Positions 52,698-62,143 of a stretch of 64,000 bases of DNA are shown piece after piece; the stretch's first letter is position 1, and each line of letters opens with the position of its first letter. The translations under genes and the position numbers were made by a program. Under the pieces are notes generated by a model. That model made no database searches, was not told the origin of the DNA, and was given only the letters and a program-made list of their open reading frames with translations. Location: the NCBI GenBank assembly GCA_002083655.1, contig MSXR01000003.1, positions 89,368-153,367 on the forward strand. The letters are read 5' to 3'. Source of the DNA: Proteobacteria bacterium ST_bin14 (GTDB lineage Bacteria > Pseudomonadota > Alphaproteobacteria > Sphingomonadales > Sphingomonadaceae).

Positions 52698-53948
52698 TTA
52701 CCGCCAGCTGAAAAACCACATCCAGTGCAGAAACGCCTGATCATTGGGGAGCGCTTCGGCCGAAATGATCGGGTAGAAATAGAGGAACAATACCCCCGCC
52801 AGCCCGGCGAACCACGCGTCGGCTTGCCGCATTCGGCCCTTGCCGAAATGGTCAAACGCGGCGGCCAGCGCCAGGCACAGGAAGATGCTGGGCAGGTAGT
52901 AATAATAAAAGAAGCCGATTTTTTTGGGGATGATCACCCAGGGCAGATAGGCCGCGATCCATAACCCTGCCATCACGCCCGCCGCGCGTGACTTTGCCTG
53001 GTAAGCGGCAAAAACACACGCCACCACCGCCACCAGCCCGCCCCACATGATCGCCGGATTGCCGACCAGCAAAATCCCCCGCACCGCGCCGTCGACGGGC
53101 TCATACAGATACCAGATCGGCCGGATATCGAGCGGCCAGGTCCACCATGCGGATTGATAGGTGTGCGGCGGCAGCGCCTGGGTTTGCTGGGCATACATGG
53201 TTGCCTGAAAGGGCAGCAGCGTCGCCAGCGTGAGCGGATCGCTGGCATAGAAAAACGCAGGCGCAAAGGTGATGAAATAGGCAGTCAGGCTCAACCCGCC
53301 GAACAGCAGCACCGCTGTTACCCGGCGGCGGTGCAATGCGGGGGCGTCATCAGCGGGCACGAACATGATCGCCAGTACGGCAAATGCCACGAATGGCACC
53401 GCCGCCCATTTCGCGCCCACCGCCAGCCCGAACAACACGCCCGCCAGCGCCAGTCGTCGCCATAGGCGCGCGGGCTGCTCTGCTGGGGTCTGCATTCCCC
53501 AGATCAGCGCCGCAATGCCGGTAACCGTAAACGCCGCCATAAACCCGTCGAGCATCGCAATCCGCGCCTGGATGAACACGGTGAAGTTCAAAATGGCAAA
53601 CAATGCGGCAAAGGCGGCGGGGCGCACTCGCCCAATCACCAGCCAGCCGATGGCGAATACCCCCATCACCACCGCCGTTGCGGCAATGGTGGAGAAAAAC
53701 CGCCATCCAAAACTATTGTCGCCAAACAATATGATGCCCAGCGCGATGATCTCCTTGCCCAGCAAAGGGTGTTCGATGTTCAGCGGGCCATTGAGCCGCA
53801 GCAGATAATTGGCGGCGGTTACATAATGCGTCTCGTCAAACACCGGTTTTGTTGGGCGCGCGAGGTTGATCAGGAACAGGATTTGCGCGGCCAGCCCGAT
53901 GACGAGGGCGGTTGGCCAGGGCCGGTAGATACGCGAATCGGTGTTCAT
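52698..53948 (-). CDS. PMT-type glycosyltransferase (dolichyl/polyprenyl-phosphate-mannose protein mannosyltransferase family)
   Basis: 416 residues with about ten membrane segments. The first loop has FDETHYVTAANYLL, the family DE motif. AAAGGAG lies just before ATG 53948, supporting this start over 53984. It would use a polyprenyl-phosphate sugar, such as that made by the GT2-GtrA protein at 50716, to glycosylate protein or lipid outside the membrane. It is divergent from metZ. Confidence 0.85.
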   Translation of the reverse strand: MNTDSRIYRPWPTALVIGLAAQILFLINLARPTKPVFDETHYVTAANYLLRLNGPLNIEHPLLGKEIIALGIILFGDNSFGWRFFSTIAATAVVMGVFAIGWLVIGRVRPAAFAALFAILNFTVFIQARIAMLDGFMAAFTVTGIAALIWGMQTPAEQPARLWRRLALAGVLFGLAVGAKWAAVPFVAFAVLAIMFVPADDAPALHRRRVTAVLLFGGLSLTAYFITFAPAFFYASDPLTLATLLPFQATMYAQQTQALPPHTYQSAWWTWPLDIRPIWYLYEPVDGAVRGILLVGNPAIMWGGLVAVVACVFAAYQAKSRAAGVMAGLWIAAYLPWVIIPKKIGFFYYYYLPSIFLCLALAAAFDHFGKGRMRQADAWFAGLAGVLFLYFYPIISAEALPNDQAFLHWMWFFSWR

Positions 53949-54034
53949 AAACCCGCTCCTTTCATCCCGCGCGCCCATGTTCAAGCCTTGCCCCCCATTG
54001 ACGGCATATGCCCGCGCCCGGCAAAGCAGCTTCC

Positions 54035-55243
54035 ATGAAACGCCGCACCGGACAAGACCGCGAAATCACCCGCCACTGGCGCCCGGCAACACAGGCTGTG
54101 CGCGGTGGCACCGCGCGTTCCGAATGGGGCGAAACCAGCGAGGCTTTGTTCCTCACCTCTGGCTATGCCTATGATTGTGCGGCTGATGCCGCGGCGCGCT
54201 TTGCAGGTGAACAGGATGGGATGACCTATTCGCGACTGCAAAACCCCACCGTCCAGATGCTGGAGGAACGCATCGCGCTGATGGAGGGCGCAGAGGCGTG
54301 CCGGACGATGGCAACGGGCATGGCGGCCATGACGGCGGCCTTGCTGTGCCAGTTGCAGGCGGGCGATCACGTCGTGGCAGGGCGCGCGGCGTTCGGATCA
54401 TGCCGCTGGTTGGTCGATACACTGCTGCCCAAATTTGGCATTGAAACGACAACGATTGATGCCCGCGATCCGCAGGCATTTGATGATGCGCGACGCCCCA
54501 ATACCAAGGTGTTTTTCTTTGAAACGCCCGCCAACCCGACGATGGATATCGCCGATTTGGAGGCGGTGTGCGGGATTGCACGCAAGCACGGCATTATTTC
54601 TGTCGTCGACAATGCCTTTGCCACTGCCGCGCTGCAGCGTCCGATGGAATTCGGCGCCGATGTCGTCGCCTATTCCGCCACCAAGATGATGGACGGGCAG
54701 GGGCGCGTGCTGGCGGGTGCCGTGTGTGGTTCTGCGGACTGGATTAACAACACGCTGCTGCCCTTCACCCGCAACACCGGGCCAACGTTGAGCGCGTTCA
54801 ACGCCTGGGTGGTGCTGAAAGGGTTGGAGACGCTGGACCTGCGCATCCGCCGCCAAAGCGAGAACGCGCTGAAAGTGGGCCGGTTTCTGGAGGGTCGCGT
54901 GCCGCGCATCCTGCATCCCGGCTTGCCCAGCCACCCGCAGCACAACCTGGCCATGCGCCAGATGGAGGCGTGCGGATCAATCTTTGCGTTTGAAGTGGCG
55001 GGTGGCCGCACGCAGGCGCACGGGTTGCTCGATGCGCTGGCGCTGGTCGATATCTCGAATAACATCGGCGATTCGCGCTCGCTGATGACCCACCCGGCCT
55101 CGACCACGCATTACGGCGTGGCTGAGGAAAAGCGGCTGGAAATGGGCGTGACCGAGAATCTGTTGCGCCTGAACGTGGGCCTGGAAGACCCGGCCGATGT
55201 GATCGACGATCTTGATCAGGCATTGACGGTGGTGGGGCTGTGA
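54035..55243 (+). CDS. metZ: O-succinylhomoserine sulfhydrylase
   Basis: PLP enzyme of methionine biosynthesis that makes homocysteine from O-succinylhomoserine and sulphide. 402 residues from ATG 54035; PLP Lys in YSATKMMDGQGR; substrate-binding segments SRLQNPTVQMLEER and ETPANPTMDI. ATG 54008 is an alternative start. The neighbour apaG lies behind it. Confidence 0.92.
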   Translation: MKRRTGQDREITRHWRPATQAVRGGTARSEWGETSEALFLTSGYAYDCAADAAARFAGEQDGMTYSRLQNPTVQMLEERIALMEGAEACRTMATGMAAMTAALLCQLQAGDHVVAGRAAFGSCRWLVDTLLPKFGIETTTIDARDPQAFDDARRPNTKVFFFETPANPTMDIADLEAVCGIARKHGIISVVDNAFATAALQRPMEFGADVVAYSATKMMDGQGRVLAGAVCGSADWINNTLLPFTRNTGPTLSAFNAWVVLKGLETLDLRIRRQSENALKVGRFLEGRVPRILHPGLPSHPQHNLAMRQMEACGSIFAFEVAGGRTQAHGLLDALALVDISNNIGDSRSLMTHPASTTHYGVAEEKRLEMGVTENLLRLNVGLEDPADVIDDLDQALTVVGL

Positions 55244-55255
55244 GGATGCTGCCTC

Positions 55256-55703
55256 CTTGTGCTCCTGCGAAGGCAGGAGCGCCGCGTAATAACGCGCGAC
55301 ATCCGCGACCCAGGGCTCCTGCCTGCGCAGGAGCACAACGGGGCCGGTTGCCATGAAGGCGCTGTTCCCCCATGTCGCTGAAACGCGCGGCGTGATCGTG
55401 CGCGTGTCGGTCAGCTATCTGCCCGAACAGTCTGATCCGGTGCGGGGGCGGTGGTTTTGGGCCTACCATATCCGGCTGGCTTGTGCTCCTGCGAAGGCAG
55501 GAGCGCCGCGTAGTAACGCGCGACACCCGCGACCCAGGGCTCCTGCCTGCGCAGGAGCACAACGGGGCCGGTTGCCATGAAGGCGCTGTTCCCCCATGTC
55601 GCCGAAACGCGCGGCGTCATCGTGCGCGTGTCGGTCAGCTATCTGCCCGAACAGTCTGATCCGGTGCGGGGGCGGTGGTTTTGGGCCTACCATATCCGGC
55701 TGG
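55256..55703 (+). repeat. Tandem duplication, two 224-base units
   Basis: Unit 1 is 55256-55479 and unit 2 is 55480-55703. Aligned by eye they differ at four positions (about 98% identical). Each unit holds a pair of hairpins (GCTCCTGC-GAAG-GCAGGAGC and GCTCCTGC-CTGC-GCAGGAGC), then about 127 bases of the 5' end of apaG. So this is a recent local duplication involving a dispersed palindromic repeat. The gap 55244-55352 contains only the repeat. Confidence 0.93.
55353..55580 (+). pseudogene. Truncated duplicate of the apaG 5' end
   Basis: From ATG 55353 the frame gives MKALFPHVAETRGVIV and continues to about residue 42 (YHIRL) exactly as ApaG, then reads through the palindromic repeat and ends at TGA 55578-55580. 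The intact apaG ATG is at 55577, so stop and start overlap (ATGA). The product would be a 75-residue fragment without the ApaG core, so it is not expected to be functional. If translated, it could alter apaG expression by coupling. Confidence 0.85.
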
Positions 55704-55975
55704 AAAATGTTGGCGATGTGGCCGTGCAGTTGCTGACGCGACACTGGATCATCACCGATGGGCGCGGCCACCGCCATGCGGTAGAGGGCGAGGGCGTTGT
55801 CGGCGAACAACCGCTGATCGCGCCGGGCGGCAGCTTTGATTATGTATCGGGATGTCCGCTGCCAACGCCTGCCGGGTCGATGCAGGGCAGCTATCACATG
55901 ATCGATACTGACGGCGCAGGGTTTGACGTCGACATCCCCAAATTCTCCCTCATCGCGCCTGCGGTGACGGGATGA
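55577..55975 (+). CDS. apaG: ApaG (DUF525) protein
   Basis: A 132-residue beta-sandwich protein of the ApaG/FBOX-associated family; typical segments are YLPEQSDP, FWAYHIRLENVG, LLTRHWIITD and EQPLIAPGGSFDYVSGCPL. Molecular function unclear. It is full length, unlike the upstream fragment. Its stop overlaps the LysR start (ATGA). Confidence 0.93.
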   Translation: MKALFPHVAETRGVIVRVSVSYLPEQSDPVRGRWFWAYHIRLENVGDVAVQLLTRHWIITDGRGHRHAVEGEGVVGEQPLIAPGGSFDYVSGCPLPTPAGSMQGSYHMIDTDGAGFDVDIPKFSLIAPAVTG

Positions 55976-56763
55976 AGCGGACGCACCTGCCGCTCAATGG
56001 CTTGCGCGTGCTTGATGCGGCGGCCCGCCATTTGAGCTTTACCCGTGCTGCTGACGAGCTGGCGGTAACGCCCGCGGCCGTCGGCCAGCAAATTCGCGCG
56101 CTGGAGGATACGTTGGGCACGGTGCTGTTCCGCCGCACGACCAAGGGGCTGGAATTGACGCCGGAGGGTGAGGCTGGACTCGTCGCGCTGCGGCAGGGTT
56201 TCCTGCAGTTTGAGGAAGCGGTGCGCGCCATGCAGGCCGGGCAAACATCAAAATCGCTGACGATTGCGGCACCCCGCGATCTCTCCGAAAAATGGCTGCT
56301 CCCGCGCCTGGCGGAGATTGCCCGCGGCGACCCAGAACTGCGGTTCGTGCTGGTCAATGCAGACGAGGCAATCGATTTTACCGAGGCCAATCTCGACCTG
56401 GCGATCCGCTGGGGTGAGGGGCCGGGCGAGCATGAGGGCGAGGCGCTCGAATCCGACGGCATGATCACCGTTGAGCGGCCCGGCGGCGGTGTGGATACGC
56501 GGATTTCATGGCCCGGCTGCCTGAACGACCCCGAACTGTCTCTCGTCACCGTGGGCGATGCTGGGCTGGCGATTGATGCCGCGGCACAGGGGTTGGGCCG
56601 CGCGACGGTGCCCGAACTTATCGCCGCGCGCGATGTCGCGGCGGGGCGCGTTACGGTGATTGGCGATCCGAAGCCGTACCGGATGGGCTATTGGCTGGTC
56701 GCCCCACTGCCGCAATGGCGGCAGAAAAAGGTGAAGGCGCTGGTCGAAGCGCTGACCGGGTGA
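55972..56763 (+). CDS. LysR-family transcriptional regulator, GcvA-like
   Basis: A 263-residue regulator. The winged helix N-terminus LNGLRVLDAAARHLSFTRAA is GcvA-like. The effector domain is shorter than the usual about 200 residues, because the total is below the roughly 300 of the family; part of the domain seems to be missing after residue 150. Target unknown. It overlaps apaG by four bases and the following GNAT gene by four. Confidence 0.85.
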   Translation: MKRTHLPLNGLRVLDAAARHLSFTRAADELAVTPAAVGQQIRALEDTLGTVLFRRTTKGLELTPEGEAGLVALRQGFLQFEEAVRAMQAGQTSKSLTIAAPRDLSEKWLLPRLAEIARGDPELRFVLVNADEAIDFTEANLDLAIRWGEGPGEHEGEALESDGMITVERPGGGVDTRISWPGCLNDPELSLVTVGDAGLAIDAAAQGLGRATVPELIAARDVAAGRVTVIGDPKPYRMGYWLVAPLPQWRQKKVKALVEALTG

Positions 56764-57299
56764 TCGATACACCCGTAATTGATGGACTCAGGGTTCGGCT
56801 TCGCCCGCTGGTGATCGAGGACGCGGATGCGCTCCACGCGATCTACAGCGATGTCGAACTGATGACCTGGTGGTCGCACCCGCCGCACCAGACGCGGGAA
56901 CAGACGCTGGACCGCGTCCAGAAGACCGTGGCGGCCGATGATTGGTATCGCTGGGCAATCACGCTGGCCGGGGATGATCGCGCGATCGGAACCTTGGGCG
57001 CGCACGAAAAGCGGCAGGGCGGCGTGGTGGAGATCGGCTATTCGCTTGCCCGCGTTCATTCGGGGCGCGGCATCGCGCGTGAAGCAGTGGCCCTGATGAT
57101 CGATTATCTGTTCGAGGTGGAGGGGCACCGCCGTGTCTTTGCCGATACCGATCCGGATAATGCGCCGTCGAACAAGCTGCTGACCCGGCTCGGCTTCACG
57201 CTCGAAGGGCGGCTGCGCGGCGAATGGGAAACGCATATCGGCGTGCGCGACAGCCTGATCTGGGGTCTGTTGCGCGAAGAATGGTCACGCCCGGTGTAA
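56760..57299 (+). CDS. GNAT acetyltransferase, RimJ/RimL type
   Basis: A 179-residue N-acetyltransferase. RLRPLVIEDADALHAIYSD is the typical first strand, and SGRGIAREAVALMIDYLFE is the acetyl-CoA motif. The C-terminal FTLEGRLRGEW with GVRDSLIWGLLREEW fits the RimJ/RimL class. GTG 56760 overlaps the LysR stop. Confidence 0.88.
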   Translation: MIDTPVIDGLRVRLRPLVIEDADALHAIYSDVELMTWWSHPPHQTREQTLDRVQKTVAADDWYRWAITLAGDDRAIGTLGAHEKRQGGVVEIGYSLARVHSGRGIAREAVALMIDYLFEVEGHRRVFADTDPDNAPSNKLLTRLGFTLEGRLRGEWETHIGVRDSLIWGLLREEWSRPV

Positions 57300-57357
57300 C
57301 CGATCAGCCTATTCGAACGAATGGTGGGCAGTTCATTCGTTCCAAAGGGGCTTTATC

Positions 57358-57822
57358 ATGACCAATCGTTTTCCCGTTCCCAGCGAGGCCACTGCCATTG
57401 CTGCTTTGCGCTGGTCGCTCGTTTTGATCTTCTTCTTCTTCGGTGTTGCAAAGTTCGCGACTTATGAGGCCGAAGGCGTTGCCAAGATCGCCAGCCAATA
57501 TCCGCTATTCGCCTGGATGTATCCCATTTGGGGCGCGCAGGGTGCCAGCAACGTGATCGGCACGATCGAATTGACCACTGCCGCGGCCCTCGCCATCGGT
57601 GCCTGGTCGGCGCGCGCCAGCGTGATCGGCGGGCTGATGGGCATGTGCACCTTCTTGATCACGCTTAGCTTTCTGCTCGGCGCGCCGATCTGGGAACCGG
57701 GTTATGGCGTGCCATTCATCGGCGGCATTGCGCAGTTTTTGCTGAAGGACGCGGGGTTGCTGGCGGGTTGCTTTGCCATCGCGGTTGCGTCAGCGCGCAA
57801 GGCCGGGCTGGCACGCGACTGA
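57358..57822 (+). CDS. DUF417/YkgB-family membrane protein (RclC-like)
   Basis: 154 residues with four membrane segments. The family includes RclC of E. coli, which acts in resistance to reactive chlorine, but the role here is not shown. AAAGGGG precedes ATG 57358. Convergent with the TPR/TonB-C-like gene. Confidence 0.82.
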   Translation: MTNRFPVPSEATAIAALRWSLVLIFFFFGVAKFATYEAEGVAKIASQYPLFAWMYPIWGAQGASNVIGTIELTTAAALAIGAWSARASVIGGLMGMCTFLITLSFLLGAPIWEPGYGVPFIGGIAQFLLKDAGLLAGCFAIAVASARKAGLARD

Positions 57823-57837
57823 GCCTGCATGGCCCGA

Positions 57838-59034
57838 TTAACCGGGCGTCAGATCCATCGTCGCAATTGTTGCGTTGATGCTGCGGACCCGCTGACGCCC
57901 GCCGCTGATCGTTATAAAGGGCGCGGTTAGCGTAAATCTTTCTATCCGGTATCGGCCCTGAGTGTCCGTGCCGGGTGCCGAGGGCGATGGACTATAGCGC
58001 CGCGATGCGATTGATTTGGTAACCCGCTCACCCCAATCGCCGGCAAATTTGGTGCTTTTCCGGACAATTTCTATGTCACGTACGCTGCCCGCTGGATCGA
58101 TCAAGAAACCAACGTCGATCCATTGATTTTCCACGTCGATCAGCGAAACCATGTCGCGGGGGTTATCGCAGGCTAGCGGATTTGGGTTGGCAACATTGTC
58201 TGCGCAACCAGACGCGGCAAAGCTGACGAGCTTAATGGGCGTTGACGACAAAAGGATCGGTGGTGGTGTAAGCCCCTTGGGCAGCGAGGCAAACACACCA
58301 TCAACAGCACCCTTTGCGCCGCGTTTCTCCGCCAACCTTGCCTTGTATAATCGGGCTATGAAATCATAGCGGGCGAACACGGGATCGCTTGATCCGATCA
58401 GTGGCGCCAGAATTTTGGCAACTTCCTTTTCATCACCGCTGCTTGGGCCATTTGGGTTGCGCCGTGCGATGACGCCCGCCAGCCGATACCGAGCGATCGC
58501 CTCTATCTGGTGGTTATTGGCTTGCGCGGCACGCGCAATGGCATCGGTGTAATGCTCTTCAGCATAAATCCAGTAGCCAAGCTGAAACTGCGCATCACCC
58601 AGTTCGATCAGGCCACCCAAAACGTTGGGATCGTCGGCGGGCAGTCCATTTTTGAGCACCCGGTACGATTGAATCGCTCCGCTGCGAAAGTCTTCATATT
58701 CGCCAAGATGGGTATCAACCCGCGCCTTGGAGCGCCACAATGCCGCAACGGGCAGCGGATAAGCCTTTGCCTGCTTCGCATTGCGGCCAATTGATCGCCG
58801 CAACGTTTCGCGTGCGCCGCGATATTCACCGGCTAAAAACTGCATTTCTACCACTTTGATTGTGGCAGCAACGTCCTGATCGGTTGGGCATTTGCGCTTG
58901 ATGCAGTCTTCAAGTTCATCGCCTGCGTCGTTTAGCCGTTTTCCAATGACCACGATGTCGGTTTCGATGCGCCGGTTAGTGTCCTCAGCGGCCTCCTGAT
59001 ACGATAACGCCAAAAAGAACAGGGCAGCCAGCAT
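57838..59034 (-). CDS. Secreted TPR-like protein with TonB-C-like end
   Basis: 398 residues. A short signal-like hydrophobic start (MLAALFFLALSYQEA) is followed by a helical region resembling TPR repeats (YRGARETLRRSI, GYWIYAEEHYTDAIARA) and a C-terminal part (NQWIDVGFLIDPAGSVRDIEI followed by SIASRRYSP) like the TonB C-terminal domain. No membrane anchor of TonB type or Pro-rich spanner is seen, so it is not a normal TonB. Function unknown. Confidence 0.65.
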   Translation of the reverse strand: MLAALFFLALSYQEAAEDTNRRIETDIVVIGKRLNDAGDELEDCIKRKCPTDQDVAATIKVVEMQFLAGEYRGARETLRRSIGRNAKQAKAYPLPVAALWRSKARVDTHLGEYEDFRSGAIQSYRVLKNGLPADDPNVLGGLIELGDAQFQLGYWIYAEEHYTDAIARAAQANNHQIEAIARYRLAGVIARRNPNGPSSGDEKEVAKILAPLIGSSDPVFARYDFIARLYKARLAEKRGAKGAVDGVFASLPKGLTPPPILLSSTPIKLVSFAASGCADNVANPNPLACDNPRDMVSLIDVENQWIDVGFLIDPAGSVRDIEIVRKSTKFAGDWGERVTKSIASRRYSPSPSAPGTDTQGRYRIERFTLTAPFITISGGRQRVRSINATIATMDLTPG

Positions 59035-59134
59035 GTCAGTTAACCTCGCTGAGTCATTCCATGAAAATTATGTACATTGAGATTACAGGCAATCATTACT
59101 TCGTCTGTTGGTCAACCAAATTGGCGCCGAGCAA

Positions 59135-61117
59135 TTAAGCGTCAATCGCTTCTTCGTCCACCCGTGCCGCGTTTTCCTGGATAAACGCGAAGCGGTGGGC
59201 GGGATTATTGCCCATCAGCCGGTCTACCAGATCTTTTACGCCTGCGCGCTCCTCATATTCCTGGGGCAGGGTGATGCGGATCATCTGGCGCGTCTTGGGG
59301 TCCATGGTCGTTTCGCGCAGCTGCATCGGGTTCATTTCGCCGAGCCCTTTGAAGCGCGACACGTCAACATTTTTTCCCTTGAACGGGCCAGCCTCAATCC
59401 GGGCGCGGTCCGCATCGTCCATGGCGTAGAGCGACTTGGCCCCAACGGTGAGCCGGTATAGCGGCGGCTGGGCCAGGTACAGGTGCCCGCGCCGGACCAG
59501 ATCGGGCATTTCCTGGAAAAAGAACGTCATCAACAGCGTTGCGATATGGGCGCCGTCAACGTCTGCGTCGGTCATGATCACGACGCGCTCATAGCGCAGA
59601 TTATCGGGCACGCAGTCCTTCCGGGTGCCGCAGCCAAGCGCCTGGATCAGATCGGCAATTTCGGAATTGGCGGCGATCTTTTGCGTTGTCGCGCTGGCAA
59701 CGTTCAAGATTTTACCGCGAATGGGCAGAATCGCCTGCGTCTTGCGATCGCGTGCCTGTTTGGCGGAGCCGCCTGCGCTGTCGCCTTCGACGATGAAGAT
59801 TTCGGTGCCCTTGGGGTCATCCGACGAACAATCGGTCAACTTGCCGGGCAGGCGCAGCTTGCGCGCCGATGTGGCGGTTTTGCGCTTCACCTCGCGCTCG
59901 GCCTTGCGCGCGAGCCGCTCTTCCATGCGCTCGATCACATAAGCGAGCAGCGCCTTACCGCGTTCGGTGTTGTTGCTCAGGAAATGATCGAAATGATCGC
60001 GCACTGCCTTTTCGACAAGGATCGCCGCGTCGGGACTGGTCAGGCGGTCCTTGGTCTGGCTCTGGAACTGCGGCTCGCGGATAAAGACGGAGAGCATCAG
60101 CTCGCTGCCGGTCATGATGTCCTCGGCAGTGATCTCCTTGGCCTTTTTCTGGCTGACCATCTCGCCATAGCTGCGAATGCCCTTCACCAGTGCGGCGCGT
60201 AAGCCTGCCTCATGCGTGCCGCCGTCGGGGGTGGGGATGGTGTTGCAATACCAGCTATAGCTACCGTCGCTCCATAACGGCCATGATACCGCCCATTCGA
60301 CGCGGCCCTGGTCGACACCCGGAAAATCCTGCGTGCCCGAAAAGAAATCAGCGGTCGCGCATTCGCGGCCCGAAATCTGTTCGCGCAGGTGATCGGCAAG
60401 CCCGCCGGGAAACTGGAACACCGCTTCGGCCGGGGTATCGTCGCTGATTAATTCGGCTGCGCATTTCCAGCGGATTTCCACGCCTGCGAACAAATAGGCC
60501 TTGGAGCGGGCCAGCTTGTGCAGCCTTGCGGGTTTGAAATGCAGCTCGGGGCCGAAAATCTGATCATCGGGCACAAAGCTGACCGATGTACCGCGCCGGT
60601 TTGGCGTGCCACCCAGATGCTCGAGCGGCCCTAGCGTGATCCCGCGCGAAAATCGCTGGCGGTACAGCGCCTTGTTGCGGGCAACCTCCACCACCGTGTC
60701 AGAAGACAGCGCGTTGACCACGCTGACACCCACACCGTGCAGGCCGCCCGATGTTGCATAGGCCTTGCCATCAAATTTGCCGCCCGAATGCAGCGTGGAA
60801 AGAATGACTTCGAGGGCGCTTTTGTCTGGGAATTTCGGGTGCGGATCCACCGGGATGCCGCGCCCATTGTCGACGATGGTCAGCCGATTACCGGGCTCAA
60901 GCGATATTTCAATCCGCGTTGCATGGCCGGCAACCGCCTCATCCATCGCATTATCAAGCACTTCGGCGGCAAGATGGTGCAGCGCGCGCTCATCGGTGCC
61001 GCCCACATACATGCCAGGCCGTCTGCGGACAGGCTCAAGCCCTTCGAGCACTTCGATTGAGGAGGCGTTGTAATCAGCGGAAGCTTTTTGCTGCGAAGCG
61101 AACAGATCATCGGACAT
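59135..61117 (-). CDS. parE: DNA topoisomerase IV subunit B
   Basis: A 660-residue GHKL ATPase. It has the ATP-binding region (EVLDNAMDEAVAG, DNGRGIPVD), LHGVGVSVVNALS, the Toprim motif EGDSAGGSAKQARDRK and the end segment MDPKTRQMIRI. The frame continues upstream to 61291 but ATG 61117 (MSDDLFAS) gives the normal family length. Decatenates daughter chromosomes with ParC. Confidence 0.94.
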   Translation of the reverse strand: MSDDLFASQQKASADYNASSIEVLEGLEPVRRRPGMYVGGTDERALHHLAAEVLDNAMDEAVAGHATRIEISLEPGNRLTIVDNGRGIPVDPHPKFPDKSALEVILSTLHSGGKFDGKAYATSGGLHGVGVSVVNALSSDTVVEVARNKALYRQRFSRGITLGPLEHLGGTPNRRGTSVSFVPDDQIFGPELHFKPARLHKLARSKAYLFAGVEIRWKCAAELISDDTPAEAVFQFPGGLADHLREQISGRECATADFFSGTQDFPGVDQGRVEWAVSWPLWSDGSYSWYCNTIPTPDGGTHEAGLRAALVKGIRSYGEMVSQKKAKEITAEDIMTGSELMLSVFIREPQFQSQTKDRLTSPDAAILVEKAVRDHFDHFLSNNTERGKALLAYVIERMEERLARKAEREVKRKTATSARKLRLPGKLTDCSSDDPKGTEIFIVEGDSAGGSAKQARDRKTQAILPIRGKILNVASATTQKIAANSEIADLIQALGCGTRKDCVPDNLRYERVVIMTDADVDGAHIATLLMTFFFQEMPDLVRRGHLYLAQPPLYRLTVGAKSLYAMDDADRARIEAGPFKGKNVDVSRFKGLGEMNPMQLRETTMDPKTRQMIRITLPQEYEERAGVKDLVDRLMGNNPAHRFAFIQENAARVDEEAIDA

Positions 61118-61279
61118 CGCATGGCTATACCGGGTGTCGGCACCCGGTGGAAGCGCTACGCACCGCGCATTTGAGGTGTTGCATTTATGCCACGGGGGCA
61201 GAATTTTCGATGGTGCCGTGCATACAAAAGGCCGTTCATTCGTCATTAGGCACGTCATCTCAACGCAGGGAGTATACCA

Positions 61280-62110
61280 ATGCGCGCTCAAACTGTTTTT
61301 GCCCTTTCGACGGGCATTGCCGCCCTGGCTTTTGCCACCCCCGCCGCTGCCCAGTCCGACGACAAGCCTTTCGAGGGCGTTTATGTCGGCGCGACGCTCG
61401 GCTTTGACATGCAGCCAAATGATGTTGGTGAAGCCATTTCGTTTGATCGTGGCCTCGACGGTCGCTTTGGCGACACGCTAACAACCGTTGGCGGTGCTGA
61501 CGCCTTTTCGACCGGTTTCTGCAACGGTCAGGCACGCGCTGCCACTCGCAACCCCGGTTGTCTCAACGACAGTGACTCGGCCGGCTATACCGGTCGCATC
61601 GGGTATGACCGTCAATATGGGCACATGGTTGTCGGTATTGTCGCTGAATTTGGCGACAGCCAGATCCGCGATTCGGTAACCGCTTTCAGCATCACGCCTG
61701 CAAGCTACACGATGAACCGTGAAATCAACTTCACGGCTGGCATCCGTGGCCGCTTGGGCTACGCCGCCAACAAGACGCTGTTTTATGGCACCGGTGGTGG
61801 CGCCTATGCTCGTGTGAACAACTATTTCCGCACGACGAATGTCGTAAACGGCTTCACCGCGAACGGCGACAGCAACGCGTTCGGTTTTGCTGCTGGCGGC
61901 GGTATCGAGCAAAAAATCTCCAAGAACGTGTCAATCGGCCTGGAGTTTCTGCACACTCAGCTGCAGGACGATGATTACCGCGTCCGCGTGACGGGCGGTC
62001 CGGCAACCAGCCCGTTCACGATCGGTGGCGGTGGCGGCACTGATTTCCGTCGCTCGTTCGAGAAGTTCCGTTACCAGTCGCTGCGTGCGACGGTGGCTTA
62101 CCGCTTCTGA
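61280..62110 (+). CDS. Outer-membrane beta-barrel protein
   Basis: A 276-residue exported protein; signal ends near TPAAAQ. Alternating-pattern strands, glycine-rich turns (GTGGGAYARVNNY, GFAAGGGIEQ) and a final aromatic residue (VAYRF) indicate an OmpA/OmpX-like eight- to ten-strand barrel. GCAGGGAG precedes ATG 61280. It is divergent from parE; followed by a terminator. Confidence 0.85.
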   Translation: MRAQTVFALSTGIAALAFATPAAAQSDDKPFEGVYVGATLGFDMQPNDVGEAISFDRGLDGRFGDTLTTVGGADAFSTGFCNGQARAATRNPGCLNDSDSAGYTGRIGYDRQYGHMVVGIVAEFGDSQIRDSVTAFSITPASYTMNREINFTAGIRGRLGYAANKTLFYGTGGGAYARVNNYFRTTNVVNGFTANGDSNAFGFAAGGGIEQKISKNVSIGLEFLHTQLQDDDYRVRVTGGPATSPFTIGGGGGTDFRRSFEKFRYQSLRATVAYRF

Positions 62111-62143
62111 TCGTCCTGGGGCGTAAGCCCTGACGCGTTCAAC

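Noticed and set aside
55256..55703. CRISPR-like array
   Set aside because: Only two units of 224 bases with apaG sequence inside; no short regular repeats or spacers.
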